DNA from: Devosia sp. A8/3-2 | Lineage (GTDB): Bacteria; Pseudomonadota; Alphaproteobacteria; Rhizobiales; Devosiaceae | Reading direction: 5' to 3' | NCBI GenBank assembly: GCA_025452255.1 | Contig: CP104974.1 | Span: forward strand, 2,644,156 to 2,708,155 | Length of the DNA: 64,000 nt | Shown here: positions 9,334 to 21,138 of the stretch, in pieces | Layout: each line of letters starts with the position of its first letter | How positions within the stretch are numbered: the first letter of the stretch is position 1 | The notes under the pieces: model-generated | The model's input: the letters and a program-made list of their open reading frames with translations, nothing else | What the model was told of the DNA's origin: nothing | Databases searched by the model: none | Position numbers and translations under genes: made by a program

Positions 9334-9383
9334 TCTGCCGGCCCCGGCTTTCGCGTCGGGGCCACTCTTTTTCACAACCGGAT

Positions 9384-10406
9384 ATGACCGTGACCGAGAT
9401 GACCGATCATCGCGCTGCCCGGCCCGAGCGAACGGCTGCCCAAAGGCTGCATGCGCTGCTTACTATGCCGGCAGGCGCCATTTTGCTGGTCTTCGTTGTC
9501 GTGCAAATCGGCTGCATCGCCGCGGGCCTGCTTTTTGCCGACGACTTCCGCTACCTCTCGCCACAGAACATGGGCATCATGATGCGCTCGGTGCCGGTGC
9601 TCAGGTGCTCGGCGCTCGGCGCCGGCGTGCTGATGATATCAGGCGAATTCGATCTATCGATCGGCTCGGTCTATACCTTCACCGCCATCGTCATGGCCAT
9701 GTTGGTCGGCAATGGCGTCGACGCCTTCCTCGCGGCGCCCGCGGGCCTGCTCATCGGCGCCGCCATCGGCCTGCTCAACGGCGCGCTGACGCTGCGCTTC
9801 AACCTGCCCAGCTTTATCGTGACGCTGGGCGGATTGCTGTTCTGGCGCGGTGCGGTGCTGTTGCTTAATGGCGCCGTGCAGGTGCGGTTCGACCCCAACC
9901 CGGTGTTCAACGCGCTTTTTCAGGCACGCTGTTCGGCATCAATGCCGCCTTCATCTGGTTTATCGGCCTATGCCTCGTCTTCTGGGCCATGCTGCATCGG
10001 CATCGTTTCGGCAACCACGTCTTTGCCACCGGCGGCAATCGCTCGGCCGCTACCGCCATTGGCGTAAATACCAATGCCATCAAGCTCATGGCCTTCGCCA
10101 TTGCCGGCTTCATGGCGGCTTTTGCCGGCATCCTCGCCACCACCCGCGTTGGCTCCGTCCAGCCGGGTCAGGGCGCCGGGCTCGAACTGCAGGCCATCGC
10201 GGCCTGCGTCATCGGCGGTCTGTCCCTACGTGGTGGGCGCGGCTCGATCCCGGGGGTATTTCTGGGCGTGATGCTGATCTTCACCATCACCGACGTGCTG
10301 CTGCTGATGCGCGCCCGGCTTTTATCTGGATATGTTCATCGCCACGCTGATCGTGGTGGCCTCGATCTTCAATCATGGCCCGGATCGCCGGGGAGCCTCC
10401 ATATGA
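9384..10406 (+). CDS. Sugar ABC transporter permease (BPD_transp_2 family)
   Basis: About 340 residues with eight to ten hydrophobic helices and the family segment GEFDLSIGSVYTFTAIV followed by FNLPSFIVTLGGLLFWRG. The late segment GSVQPGQGAGLELQAIAACV is the typical cytoplasmic-loop region contacting the ATPase. Breaks: near 9918 (one T missing from a T run) and near 10318 (GCCCGGC, probably one C too many or two missing). The restored stop at 10404-10406 overlaps the ATPase start in ATGA, supporting the restored frame. Confidence 0.85.
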
Positions 10407-11132
10407 GCCTGCTGGCCCTGCACAATATCAACAAGACCTTCGGGCCGCTCAAGGCCCTCACCGATCTGAGCTTCGAGGTCGGCCATAGCGAAGTGGTTGG
10501 CCTGCTCGGCGACAATGGCGCGGGCAAATCGACTACGGTCAACATGATCTCGGGCATTCACCGGCCCAATTCCGGCTATATTTCGGTCGACGGCCAGCGC
10601 CATGACTTCACCTGCCGCCGCGATAGTGCCGAAGCGGGCATCGAAACCATCTATCAGAACACCGCGCTGGTCGATTGCCTCTCCATCTCAGCGCAACATC
10701 TTTCTCGGCCGCGAACTGACCGGCCGCTTTGGCTTTCTCGATCTCAAGCAGATGCGCGAAATCGCCATGCAGGTGCTGGAAAGTGCCGTCCATATTTCGG
10801 GCATCGACAGTCCCGACAAGCTGGTCGGCGATTTGTCCGGTGGCCAGAAGCAGGCCGTCGCCATTGCCCGTGCCGTGTTCTTCAAGCGCCGGATGCTGTT
10901 GCTCGACGAACCAACTTCGGCGCTCTCGGTCCGCGAAACCGAAGCCCTGCTGCATCAGGTTCTCAAGCTCAAATCGGAGGGCGTATCGAGCGTGCTGGTG
11001 ACCCATAATCTCTACCACGCCTACCGAGTCTGCGACCGCTTCGTCATCATGAGCCACGGCACCAAGGTGTTCGACGTGGCCAAGGCCGACACCACGATAG
11101 AGGAACTGACCCAGCACGTGGTGCTGACCTAG
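10403..11132 (+). CDS. Sugar ABC transporter ATP-binding protein
   Basis: About 243 residues, a single nucleotide-binding domain rather than the double one of RbsA. Walker A is GDNGAGKST, the signature motif LSGGQKQAVAIARA, Walker B RMLLLDEPTSAL, and the switch histidine lies in VLVTHNLYHAYR. One break at 10690: CTCGCG reads CTCAGCG, an extra A inside CpG, splitting the reading between CLSIS and RNIFLGRELTG. ATP hydrolysis here powers the permease encoded just upstream; the start overlaps the permease stop. Confidence 0.88.
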
Positions 11133-11220
11133 CTGGTGGCTCCTTGATTTGCAGCGAAAGCCCCGTCACAGCGCAATCGCCCGAGCTGACCGCTTCGGCC
11201 TCGTTGCGGGCATAATGGGC

Positions 11221-11247
11221 GTAGCCGCCACTAGTTGCGGTGGCTAC
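11221..11247. terminator. Hairpin between convergent genes
   Basis: GTAGCCGCC pairs with GGTGGCTAC (nine pairs, one G-T) around a short loop. It lies after the sugar ATPase and over the end of the putative minus-strand gene, so it could end transcription from both sides. Confidence 0.45.
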
Positions 11248-11500
11248 GGTGAAGCTTGATCAGAATTGCCAGCGCGGTCGCAGTAACGAGGCCGACAATG
11301 GCAGGGTGGATGTCCTTGGACAGGCTGAGCCGCGTCATCGCGAACGAGCCAAAAGATCAGCGGCATCGCGTAAAGCCCGGCCAGCACGGAAGCCCACCGG
11401 GGCAGAGCACGGACGCTGCGAACCGAGGAAGGCGCCATAGGCGATCAATCCGACTGGTAAAGCAGCGACGAGGGAGTGATCGCATCGGAGAATGATGTGT
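11231..11500 (-). CDS. Possible small multi-helix membrane protein, broken by two frameshifts
   Basis: Three hydrophobic stretches appear in successive frames on the minus strand: SLVAALPVGLIAYGAFLG (about 11470-11418), ASVLAGLYAMPLIFWLV (about 11392-11345) and HPAIVGLVTATALAILIK (about 11305-11250), ending LHRSHRN and stop at 11231. Joined they would form a protein of 80-90 residues with three helices. The join is inference, start and family are unknown, and it may be chance. Confidence 0.3.
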
Positions 11501-11850
11501 CCTTCTTTGACACCAGTTCATCTTATTGCTCCGACACTGGGTGCCCGCTGTGGAGAGGGGCGATATCCTCCACCCAATTTTTGGAGCAACCAGAACCCAA
11601 CGCAGGACGGCATGCGTGGGCTTAGCCGCTATTTTAAAGAAGACCTTCCACTCTAGGGTGTGCTGCTGCACTGAGGCGCGTCCCTGTGATCCTCCACGCG
11701 TGCTGTCGCGACCAAGCGCGTCATGGGGCGGCCACGTTCCATGCGAGCGCGATGAGAAAAGTGCCCGTTGCGCATTGCGGCGAGGCTCCTGCGAAGCTAT
11801 CTGGTGCGCAGCACAGGCGGTCCCTCCGCGAACACAAGGCGCTTTCCGGC

Positions 11851-12783
11851 ATGATCCCAGATTTCCTCATCACCCATTCGGGTGGCTTCCATGCCGATGA
11901 ATTACTGTCCAGCGTCATCCCGGCCCGGCTTTTTCCGCAGGCGCGGCTGGTGCGCAGCCGGGCGCCCGAATGGATTACGGGCCGGGGCCGATCGCGTCAT
12001 TTATGATGTGGGCGGCGCCTATGATGCCGCAGCGCAGATATTCGATCATCATCAACGCATGCGCCGCTGCGTGAGGATGGCCAGCCCTATTCATCATTTG
12101 GCCTGATCTGGAAGCATTTTGGGCGCGATTATCTTGTCGCCTCGGGCATTCCTGAAGCCCATATCGAAGTGGTGCATGCAGCATTTGATGGAAGCTTTGT
12201 GTTGCCGGTCGATCTGGTGGACAACGGCGCGCTGAGCCCCTCCGGGCCGCTGGCGGGGTTGACCCTGCCGGCCTTGCTGGAAACCCTGAAGCCGGTTTTT
12301 GACGAGACTGACCCGGAGGCCGAAGATCGCAGCTTCCATGCTGCCTTGGTCATTGCCCGCAGTTTCGTTGAAGCCAGAATAGCCCGGAGTGCCGCAAAGT
12401 TGCGGGCTGAGGCACTGGTAGAGCAGGCCATCGAAACAGCGGGGCAGGGGCGCGTACTGGAACTGCCGATGGGCATGCCTTTCCGCCCCGCAATTCTGAA
12501 GGCCGGTGCCGATCACCTGCTGTTTGTCGTGCACCCACGCGACAAGGATTGGTGTCTGACCACGATCCGGCGAGCCGACGAAGGCTTTGAAGTGCGCGCC
12601 GATCTGCCGGCCGCCCGGGCGGGTCTGACTAATGGCGATCTGGAAGCCGCCTCTGGCGTGGCCGGCGCGAGCTTTTGCCACAATGGCCGTTTCATCGCCG
12701 CCGCCAAGACCCGTGAGGCGGCTTTGGCTATGGCCGAAATTGCGGTCCGGGAGGCTAGCGCCATGGAAGTCATCGCCAGCTGA
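11851..12783 (+). CDS. MYG1-family (UPF0160) metal-dependent hydrolase-like protein
   Basis: About 310 residues. It begins with the family hallmark near the N-terminus, THSGGFHADELLS, followed by RVIYDVGGAYD and the DHHQR motif, both expected to bind metal. The C-terminal half shows SFHAALVIARSFVE and a late FCHNGRFIAAAKTREAAL. Eukaryotic MYG1 is a 3'-5' RNA exonuclease; bacterial members are little studied, so a nuclease role here is inference. Two breaks: near 11980 (GGCC read as GGGCC) and near 12060 (CGCGATGCG read as CGCATGCG). The gene stands alone, converging on the hydrolase. Confidence 0.8.
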
Positions 12784-12798
12784 GGCGACTGCGCATCG

Positions 12799-13655
12799 CT
12801 AGGCGCCGAGGAATTCCAGCGCCTTTTTCACGAATGCCTCGTGATACTGGAAAATCGCCGTGTGCCCGCCGTCCTCGTAGAGGACCAGTTCGGCATTGGG
12901 AAAGCGCTTTGCCATATCGATAGAATTGCTGGTGGGCACCATCCGGTCCTGATCGCCATTCACCACGAGCACGGGTTGCCGTATGCGTGACAGGTCGGCA
13001 GGCCGCTCCGAGCCAAAGGCGTGCACGGCCTTGAGCTGCTGGTAGAAAGCGCCAAGCGAGATGGCTTTGTCGCGATTGGTGGTTCGCTCCTTCAAACGCT
13101 GCAGGAACGCGCCTGCCGCCTTCTTGCCATTTGGGGTCTGGGTAAAGAACAAGTAGTTCTTGGGATCCTTGAAGGTCAATGCGGCGCGGACCATGTCGAA
13201 GATGGTAACTCGGGTCACCTTGTCGATGCCGTTGCCGCCGGCCGGGCTGGTGCCCGCCAGATGATCTTGCGGACAAGTTGGGGCTCCAGCTGGACAATCT
13301 TCTGGGTGATGAACCCGCCCGGGGAAAGGCCCAGCAGATCGACCTGCGTGAAGCCGAGCGCCCGGATGAAGGCGATCGCGTCGCGGGCCATGGCCTCGAT
13401 CGTATCGGGCACCTTGCCCGCCGATGCGCCGACGCCGCGATTGTCGAAGGTGATGACATGGCGTTTTGCCGCGATACCATCGACCACCCTCGGGTCCCAA
13501 TTGTCCAGAACCGCAGTCAGATGGGTGAGAAAGATCACCGGCACGCCTGTCTTGGGTCCGAGTTCCCGATAAGCGAATACTGCCCTGCCAACATTGATCG
13601 TGCTGGTCGGCACGTCCTGATGCTTGATGCTCGTTTCGGATGATAATGGGCTCAT
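12799..13655 (-). CDS. Alpha/beta-hydrolase
   Basis: About 285 residues with an alpha/beta-hydrolase core: oxyanion strand VIFLTHLTAVLDNWDPR, RHVITFDNRGVGASAG, the nucleophile elbow LGLSPGGFI (Ser in G-x-S-x-G-like setting), the acid in VVNGDQDRMVP and the catalytic His in YEDGGHTAIFQYHEAF. One break near 13252 (a G run one base short, TGGGCGGGC read as TGGCGGGC). It is coupled to the TetR gene upstream by ATGA (13652-13655), so that regulator probably controls it. Substrate unknown. Confidence 0.85.
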
Positions 13656-14251
13656 GATGATTTCCCTTCGGCCGGCTGGTTCTGGCGCGGCGCGAGCAGT
13701 TCCTTTGCTGCCGCCGCGCCAGCGGCAAGGATGCGGTCCGAGAGTTCGGCTCCGTCCACGGCGCGCGCCAGCTCAAGCGCACCGATCAGGGTCGCAAAGA
13801 TGCCAAAGGCGGCGTTTTCGCGCTCGCCCACATCGCCTAAAAGTTCTGCCGCCACGAGGCGGATGAGGTTCAGTACGTGCTCGGTATAAACTTGGCGCGT
13901 CTCGGCTGGCTCGCGGGCGATTTCGGGCAAGAGCGCAGCCGAAGCGCATCCCGTGCCTGGATTGTCGCGGTGCTCGGGTGAAAGGTAGGCGTCGATGCCC
14001 AATGAAACCCCACCGGCTTCCAGCAAGTCGCGCGTCTGGTTCGACTGATCTTTCAGCGCTGCCGCGAGGGTTTCGCGCACCAGCGCCGCCTTGGACGGGA
14101 AGTGGGGGTAGAATGCGCCATTGGTCAGTCCTGCCGCGCTCATAATGCCGGCAAGACCCGATGCGGCAATGCCGTCAGAGCGGAACCGTTCGGTCGCCAC
14201 ATCCATGATCCGCTGGCGCGACGCATCTTTTCGGCCCTTCTCGTAACGCAT
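13652..14251 (-). CDS. TetR-family transcriptional regulator
   Basis: 199 residues, intact. The helix-turn-helix is at about residues 12-58 (RQRIMDVATERFRSDGIAAS, then GLTNGAFYPHFPSKAALVRE, the standard TetR recognition helix). The C-terminal ligand domain contains TGCASAALLPEIAREPAETR, seen in regulators of the LfrR/AcrR-like branch acting on hydrolases and reductases. It forms an operon with the hydrolase and is divergent from the oxidoreductase at 14357, so it likely controls both from the 14252-14356 spacer. Confidence 0.87.
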   Translation of the reverse strand: MRYEKGRKDASRQRIMDVATERFRSDGIAASGLAGIMSAAGLTNGAFYPHFPSKAALVRETLAAALKDQSNQTRDLLEAGGVSLGIDAYLSPEHRDNPGTGCASAALLPEIAREPAETRQVYTEHVLNLIRLVAAELLGDVGERENAAFGIFATLIGALELARAVDGAELSDRILAAGAAAAKELLAPRQNQPAEGKSS

Positions 14252-14356
14252 GGGGTCTCCTTGGGTCGGCTATTGCAATATGGTCATAATACTACTAAAT
14301 GGACGTAATTCAATAGACGACCCGGCGGGCTCGTTACATTTCGGAAAGCCACGAAA

Positions 14357-15357
<1,001 letters not shown>

Positions 15358-15449
15358 GCGTTCCACGACCGCGGCCAACGCCACACGCACTCGTCAAATG
15401 CGGCGCCAATCGCTAGGACATGCTGGTTTGTGTGATGAGGATCAGAATC

Positions 15450-16635
15450 GTGAGTGGTGGTTTCAACGATCTGGCCGGTCTGGTCGAAAAAAATTGCGGC
15501 AGACGAGGAACCTCGGCTGATCGAGATCAGGCGCGATATCCATGCTCATCCCGAGACGGCATTCGAGGAAGTGCGCACCAGTGCAACAGTGGCGCGGGAG
15601 TTGACCCGGCTGGGGATTACCCACCAGACCGGCATCGGGCGGACGGGCGTGGTTGGCGTGATCGAGGGTGGCCGGCCGGGGCCGACGCTGTTGATCCGCG
15701 CCGATATGGATGCGCTGCCGATCCACGAGCAGACCGGCCTGCCTTATGCCAGCACGATTGCCGGGCGGATGCATGCCTGCGGGCATGATCTGCATACCGC
15801 CACGCTGATCGGGGTTGGCGCGGTGCTCAAGCAGGTTGCGCCCCAGCTTTCGGGCCGGATCAAGCTGATGTTCCAGCCCGCCGAGGAGACCTCGGAAAGC
15901 GGCGCGGCAGCCATGATTGCCGATGGCGTGCTGGATGGCGTCGACATGGCGCTGGGCTTTCACAATCACCCGGACGAAGCGACCGGCACGTTCAGTTTCA
16001 TCACCGGGATCACCAACGGGTCTTCGGACGAATTCGATATCGTCATTCGTGGGTCTTCGGGCCATGCGGCCCGCCCGCACCAGACAGTGGACCCCATTAT
16101 CGCAGCGGCGCATCTGGTGTTGCAGCTCCAGACCATCGTGTCGCGCGAGGTGGACCCCATGCACCCGGCTGTGCTGACCATCGGCGCGATCCGGGCCGGG
16201 GACGCCCATAATATCATCCCCGATAGCTGCATGCTGCGCGGCACGGTGCGGACCCGGGACAAGCACTCGCGCGACCTGATCGAGGCAGCGTTGCGACGGC
16301 AATGCCGGGGGCTGGCGGAGTCGCTGCGGGTCGATTGCGAGATCAGCTATGTGCGCGGCGTGCCCTCGCTGGTCAGCGATACGCATATCCTTGAAACCAC
16401 CATGGGGGCGATCCGCGAGCACTATGGCGATGTTGTGCGGCAGGGCAGCCCCTCGCTCGGCGCGGAGGATTTTGCGCTGATCGGTGAGAGGGTACCGGCC
16501 TTCCAGCTCGGTATCGGCGCGTCCCGGGAGGGGCGCGACGACAAATTGCACAATTCAGACTACCAGCCCGACGAACGCTCGATCGGGCTGGGCGTGGTTG
16601 CCCTGTCGCTGGCGGCAGCCAAGCTGCTGGCCTGA
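15450..16635 (+). CDS. M20-family amidohydrolase (hippurate hydrolase/IAA-amino acid type)
   Basis: About 394 residues. Metal ligands of the M20D family are visible: GRMHACGHDLHTATLIG (Cys and His), AEETSESGAAAMI (Glu pair), LGFHNHPDE and the late SLGAEDFALI. The enzyme removes an acyl group from N-acyl amino acids. The start is probably GTG 15450 (or ATG 15435 in frame); the A run at 15488-15494 has one base too many, which otherwise forces a later start and breaks the sequence before KIAADEEPRLIEIRRDIHAHP. It converges on the homocysteine methyltransferase gene with three bases between the stops. Confidence 0.85.
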
Positions 16636-16638
16636 TGC

Positions 16639-17549
16639 CTACCGAGTGCGGTGCCTGCCCAGCGTGTGGATGTGCTCGGTGCCGATACCGCAGCAGCCGC
16701 CAATGATGCTGGCGCCGGCCTTGGCCCATTGCTGGGCCCATTGGTCATAGGCAGCCGGATTGAGATCATCGTGGATTTCGGTGACCACGGCATTGGCCTC
16801 TTCGTCGTCCTGCTGGGACGGGAAGGCATTGGCGTAAACGCCGATCTGGGGGTCGACGCCAAGGCGGGCAAAGGTCTTGGAGGCCGCGTCGATGGCGGCG
16901 GTCATGACTTCGGGCATGCTGCAATTGAACAGCATGGCCGAGGCTCCCAATGACGCCGCTAGTTCCGCGGCCGCCACTACAGTTTCCCCGAGCGCAATTG
17001 GGGTTCGCCCATTTCGGCGGGCGAGACGTCATCGCGCAGGGTGAAGGAAATCCAGAATGGCAGGCCGGTGCTGGCGGTCGCGGCATGGGCGGCGCGGGCT
17101 TCGGCGAGGCTGCTCTGGGTTTCGGCCAGCCAGACATCGACAAACGGCGCCATGCCACCGACCAGTACATCGAGATAGGCGCCGGCCAATGCCGGGTTGA
17201 ACAGGTCCGGCTGATAAGAGCCGAACACCGGCGGCAACGAACCCGCGACCAGCACCTTGCGATCCTTGGCCGCGTCGGCGGCTTCACGGGCCGAGCGCCC
17301 GGCCAGCGCCGCGAGCTTGCGGCCCTCGGCAGCGAAGCGCTCTTCGCCAATATGGAAGGGCACCACGGCATAGCTATTGGTGGTGATGACGTCGGCGCCG
17401 GCCTCGATATAGCCGGCATGAGCCTTTGTGACGAATTCGGGCGCTTCCATCAGGGCCGGGGCCGACCATTCCGGCTGGCGGAACGGCGCGCCGATGCGCT
17501 CCAACTCGCGCCCCATGCCGCCATCAAGCAGAAGTCCGCGTCGTGTCAT
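16639..17549 (-). CDS. Homocysteine S-methyltransferase-family protein
   Basis: About 303 residues. N-terminal LLLDGGMGRELERIG is the family opening, GADVITTNSYAVVPFHIGEE follows, and the zinc cysteines are present as LFNCSMPEVM and the paired IIGGCCGIGTEHI near the end. Such enzymes transfer a methyl group from S-methylmethionine, betaine or similar donors to homocysteine. One break near 16980-16985 (GGGCGAA read as GGGGAA). It is the last gene before a peptide transporter operon on the same strand, separated by about 80 bases, suggesting use of an imported methylated amino acid; that link is inference. Confidence 0.82.
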
Positions 17550-17630
17550 GCTAGGTTTCCTTCCAGAATAGATCGTATCACGGCTGCGCGGCGAACATGG
17601 AAAATGGTGATTGAGTGAGCTGAAAGCAAC

Positions 17631-19237
17631 TCAGTTCTCCGCCCGATTGGCCGTGCGCCGTTCGAGCACACCGTCCAGCCAGCCGATTTTCATCTCCGGC
17701 ACGGACTCGAGCAATTGTGCCGTATAGGCGTCAAAGGGCGGCGACAGCACTTCGGCCTTGCGGCCGTAGCGCACCACCGGCCGCGATGCATCACCGCTAC
17801 CGTGTCGGCAATGGCGCGCACGATGGCGATGTCGTGCGTGATGAAAAGATAGGATGTGCCGGTGTCGCGCTGGATTTGCATCAGCAAAGCCAGAATGCCC
17901 TCGGCGACAAGCGGATCGAGCGCAGAGGTCGGCTCGTCGCAGATGATGAGGCGCGGCTTGGCGGCTAATGCCCGGGCAATGCAAACGCGCTGCTTCTGGC
18001 CGCCCGAGAGCTGGCCGGGATAGCGGTCGAGTATGCTGGCGGGTAGCTCGATCTGGTCGAGCAGTTCGGCAACGCGCCGTGCTTTTTCCTTGGGGTCCAG
18101 CCGGAAATAGAAGTCCAGCGGTCGCCCGATAATAGTGCCCACCGTCTGCAGTGGGTTGAGCGCAATATCGGGCATCTGGTGGATCATCTGCAGATTACGC
18201 AATTGCTCGCGTGGGCGATTGGCCAGCGCGGGAGCCAGCTTTGTGCCCTCGAACTCGACACTACCAGCGCGTGCTGGCAGCAGCCCTGCCAGCACGCGCG
18301 CCAGCGTGGATTTGCCTGAACCGGATTCCCCCACTACCGCGAGGGTTTCAGCGGCACCGACATCGAGACTGATATCCTCCAGCACGGTCGCGCCCGAGGC
18401 ATAGCCGGCATCGATATTCCTGACCGAAAGCAGGTGTTCGGCCGGATTAGCGGCAATAGCCTTATCGGCCCATTGCACCGACATCAGGCGCTTCGTGTAA
18501 TCCTCCGCCGGCGCTCTGAACATGTGCTCGCTGCTGCCGGCTTCGACGGTTTTGCCATGACGCAGCACCGGGATGTCATCGGCAATCTGCGCCACCACAG
18601 CAAGGTCGTGGGAGATGTAAAGCGCCGCCGTATGCGTGGTCGCAATGGCATGCTTGATAGCGGCCAGCACTTCGATTTGCGTGGTCACATCGAGCGCTGT
18701 GGTCGGCTCGTCGAACACCACCAATTGCGGCTTGGGGCAGAGGGCCATGGCGGTCATGGCGCGCTGCAATTGGCCGCCCGAAACCTGATGGGGATAGCGA
18801 TCGCCAAAATGCTCGGGATCCGGCAGGCCGAGCATGGCGAACAGGCTCTTTGCCCGCGCAATGGCCTCGGACTTGTTCATGATGCCGTGCCAGACGCTGG
18901 CCTCGATGACTCGGTCAATCAGCCGATGGGCGGGGTTGAACGCGGCGGCGGCGGACTGGGCGACATAGGTCACCGCCGCGCCGCGCAAGTCCCGTGCGCC
19001 GGCTTTGCCGAGCTGTAGGATATCCTGGCCATTTAGGACCACGCTGCCGCCGGCAATGCGCACGCCACGACGGCCATAGCCAAGCGCCGCTAGGCTGATG
19101 GTGGATTTACCGGCGCCCGATTCCCCAATCAGGCCGAGCACGCGGCCCGGTTGCAGATCAAAGGAGACCTTGTCGACCAGAACGGTTTCGCCTGCCGTGA
19201 TAACGAGATCGGTGACGCTGAGAAGGGCGTTAGCCAT
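17631..19237 (-). CDS. Peptide/nickel-type ABC transporter, fused double ATP-binding protein
   Basis: About 535 residues holding two nucleotide-binding domains (DppD-like then DppF-like, as in GsiA/YejF). First domain: Walker A GESGAGKST, signature VSGGQLQRAM, Walker B QLVVFDEPTTAL. Second: GESGSGKST, LSGGQKQRVCIARAL, RLIICDEPTSAL. Each has its switch histidine (ISHDLAVV, ITHDIAIV). The start at ATG 19237 follows GGGGAG and overlaps the permease stop (19230). One break at 17778: CCAGG on the coding strand reads CCGG, after which the tail (VVRYGRKAEVLSPP to ANRAEN) continues in the next frame. Confidence 0.88.
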
Positions 19238-20060
19238 TGCCAAGCTCCCCACGCAGCCGCGCTGCCCGGGTCAAGACCCAGTCCACGATGAGATTGACCG
19301 AGACGGCCAGAAGAACAATTGCCCCGCCCGGAATGAGCGCGGCAAAAATGCCGAACAGCAGGCCATCCTTGTTCTCTTTAACCGAGCTCCCCCAATCGGC
19401 CACGGGCGGCTGGATGCCCAGACCAAGGAAAGAGAGCGTCGATAGGAACAACACCGCGAACGCAAAGCGCATGCCGAATTCAGCCAATAGCGGCGCGGCC
19501 GCATTGGGCAGGATTTCGCGCAGCATGATCCAGCCCCAGCCTTCGCCGCGCATGCGAGCGACTTCGACATAGTCGAGCACGGCAATATCGGTCGCGACGG
19601 CGCGGCTGACGCGGAAGACGCGCGTGGCATCGAGCGCGGCCATGACGAGGACCAGCACAACGACATTTTTGGGCAGCACGGCCAAGACGACCAGTGCGAA
19701 GATCAGCGTGGGAATGGCCATCAGCAGATCATTGCCGCGCGAAAGTGCCTGATCCACCCAGCCGCGCTGCATGGCCGCCAACAGACCCAGCGCCACCCCC
19801 GACGATAAAGGCGATGAGCGTCGCGAGAGCTGCAATGCTCAGGGTGACTTGAGCCCCCAGATAATACGCGAGAGCAGGTCACGTCCCAGATTGTCGGTGC
19901 CCAGCAGAGCCGTGGCCGAAGGGGGCTCCCAGACGCCGCCAACCACTTTGGAGACATCATAGGGGGCGACCCATGGCGCAAAGGCGGCAATGCCGATGAA
20001 GAGCGCCAGCACGAGGAAGGCTAAAAACACCAGCGGCGATGGGCTGAGATTGCGGTTCAT
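19230..20060 (-). CDS. Peptide ABC transporter permease, DppC-like
   Basis: About 276 residues, six helices, with the family N-terminus APWVAPYDVSKVVGG then LLGTDNLGRDLLSRIIWGAQ, the EAA-loop region DYVEVARMRGEGWGWIMLRE-like segment, and the end LSFLGLGIQPPVADWGSSV. Two compensating slips near 19845 (G run one short) and 19800 (G run one long) put about 40 bases out of frame. The start overlaps the DppB-like stop in ATGA (20057-20060). Confidence 0.87.
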
Positions 20061-21079
20061 CGTGGATGCCTCAGGCGCGGATTGGCGATCACGGCCGCAA
20101 TGTCGGCGACCGAGTTGAGCAGAATATAGACCGCCGCAAAAATCAGCCCACAGGCCTGCACCACGGGCACGTCGCGCTTGGAGACGTGATCGACCATATA
20201 TTGGCCCATGCCCGGATAAACAAAGATCACCTCGACCACCACGACCCCGACCACGAGATAGGCCATGTTGAGCGCCACCACATTGATGATGGGCGACAGC
20301 GCATTGGGCAGAGCGTGTTTCCACATCACCCGCCGGGGACAGGCCCTTGAGTTCGGCAGTTTCGATATAGGGCGCGGACATGACATTGAGCAGCGCCGCC
20401 CGAGTCATGCGCATCATATGGCCGAGCACTGCGATGACCAGCGTGGCGGTGGGCAAGGCAATGGCTGACAGGCGCTGCCACAAGCCCATACCATCGGAAA
20501 CCGTCGAGCCGCTGGGAAACCAGCCCAGCGTGATCGAGAAGAACGCGATCAGCAGATAGCCCGCGAAAAATTCCGGCAGGGAGATGGCGCCCAGCGTCAC
20601 GATATTGATCACCCGGTCGGCCAAAGTGCCGGCGAAGCGGGCGGCGATGAGGCCGAGCAGGATGGCCAGCGGCACGGCGATGGCGGCTGCCACGCTCGCC
20701 GAGAACATCGTATTGGCCGGGCGCGGCGCAATGCTGGTGGCGATATCCTGCTTATTGCTGGTGCTGCGGCCGAGATCACCATGCAGCACACCGCCGAGCC
20801 AGGCCACGTAACGCACGACGGGGGCCGTTCCAGACCAAGCTCCTTGCGGATGCCTTCGACCGCCTCTGGCGTGGCCTGCTGGCCGAGCATGGCGGTGGCC
20901 ACGTCGCCGGGCAGGATTTGCGTGCCGGCAAAGATCAGTGCCGAAATGGCCCAGAGCACTACGAGCCCCATCAGCACCCGCCGGATCAGCATGCAGACCA
21001 GCCCGCAAGGGCGCGGCCGCCGGGCCGGGGGCATGGGCGCGCCTTGGATAGAGGCCACCGGGGGCGTGTCGATCATCAC
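20057..21079 (-). CDS. Peptide ABC transporter permease, DppB-like
   Basis: About 340 residues. Visible are LPGDVATAMLGQQATPEAVE and LGLERP of the periplasmic loop, GDLGRSTSNKQDIATSI, then the EAA loop segment (MSAPYIETAELKGLSP) and the ending YILLNSVADIAAVIANPRL typical of DppB. Breaks near 20825 (VRYVAWLGGVLHGDLG begins in a new frame) and near 20335. The start may be ATG 21079 or a later ATG opening MLIRRVLMGLVVL. It forms one operon with DppC-like and the double ATPase. Confidence 0.85.
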
Positions 21080-21138
21080 TCTCTCTCAAAATCCTGGCGC
21101 ATGGGCTATCAGCGTAGGCCGGGTCAAGGCAATCCCTG

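Larger units (their letters stand above)
11133..11850. other. Spacer with a hairpin and a possible broken small membrane-protein gene
   Basis: Apart from the hairpin at 11221-11247 and the doubtful minus-strand small membrane protein ending at 11231 (both listed), 11500-11850 holds no gene or structured RNA that I can support. Confidence 0.4.

Noticed and set aside
8263..9375. Minus-strand open frame of 370 codons over the sugar-binding protein
   Set aside because: Composition is that of an antisense shadow (Asp/His/Gly-rich), while the plus strand encodes a complete binding protein with signal peptide.
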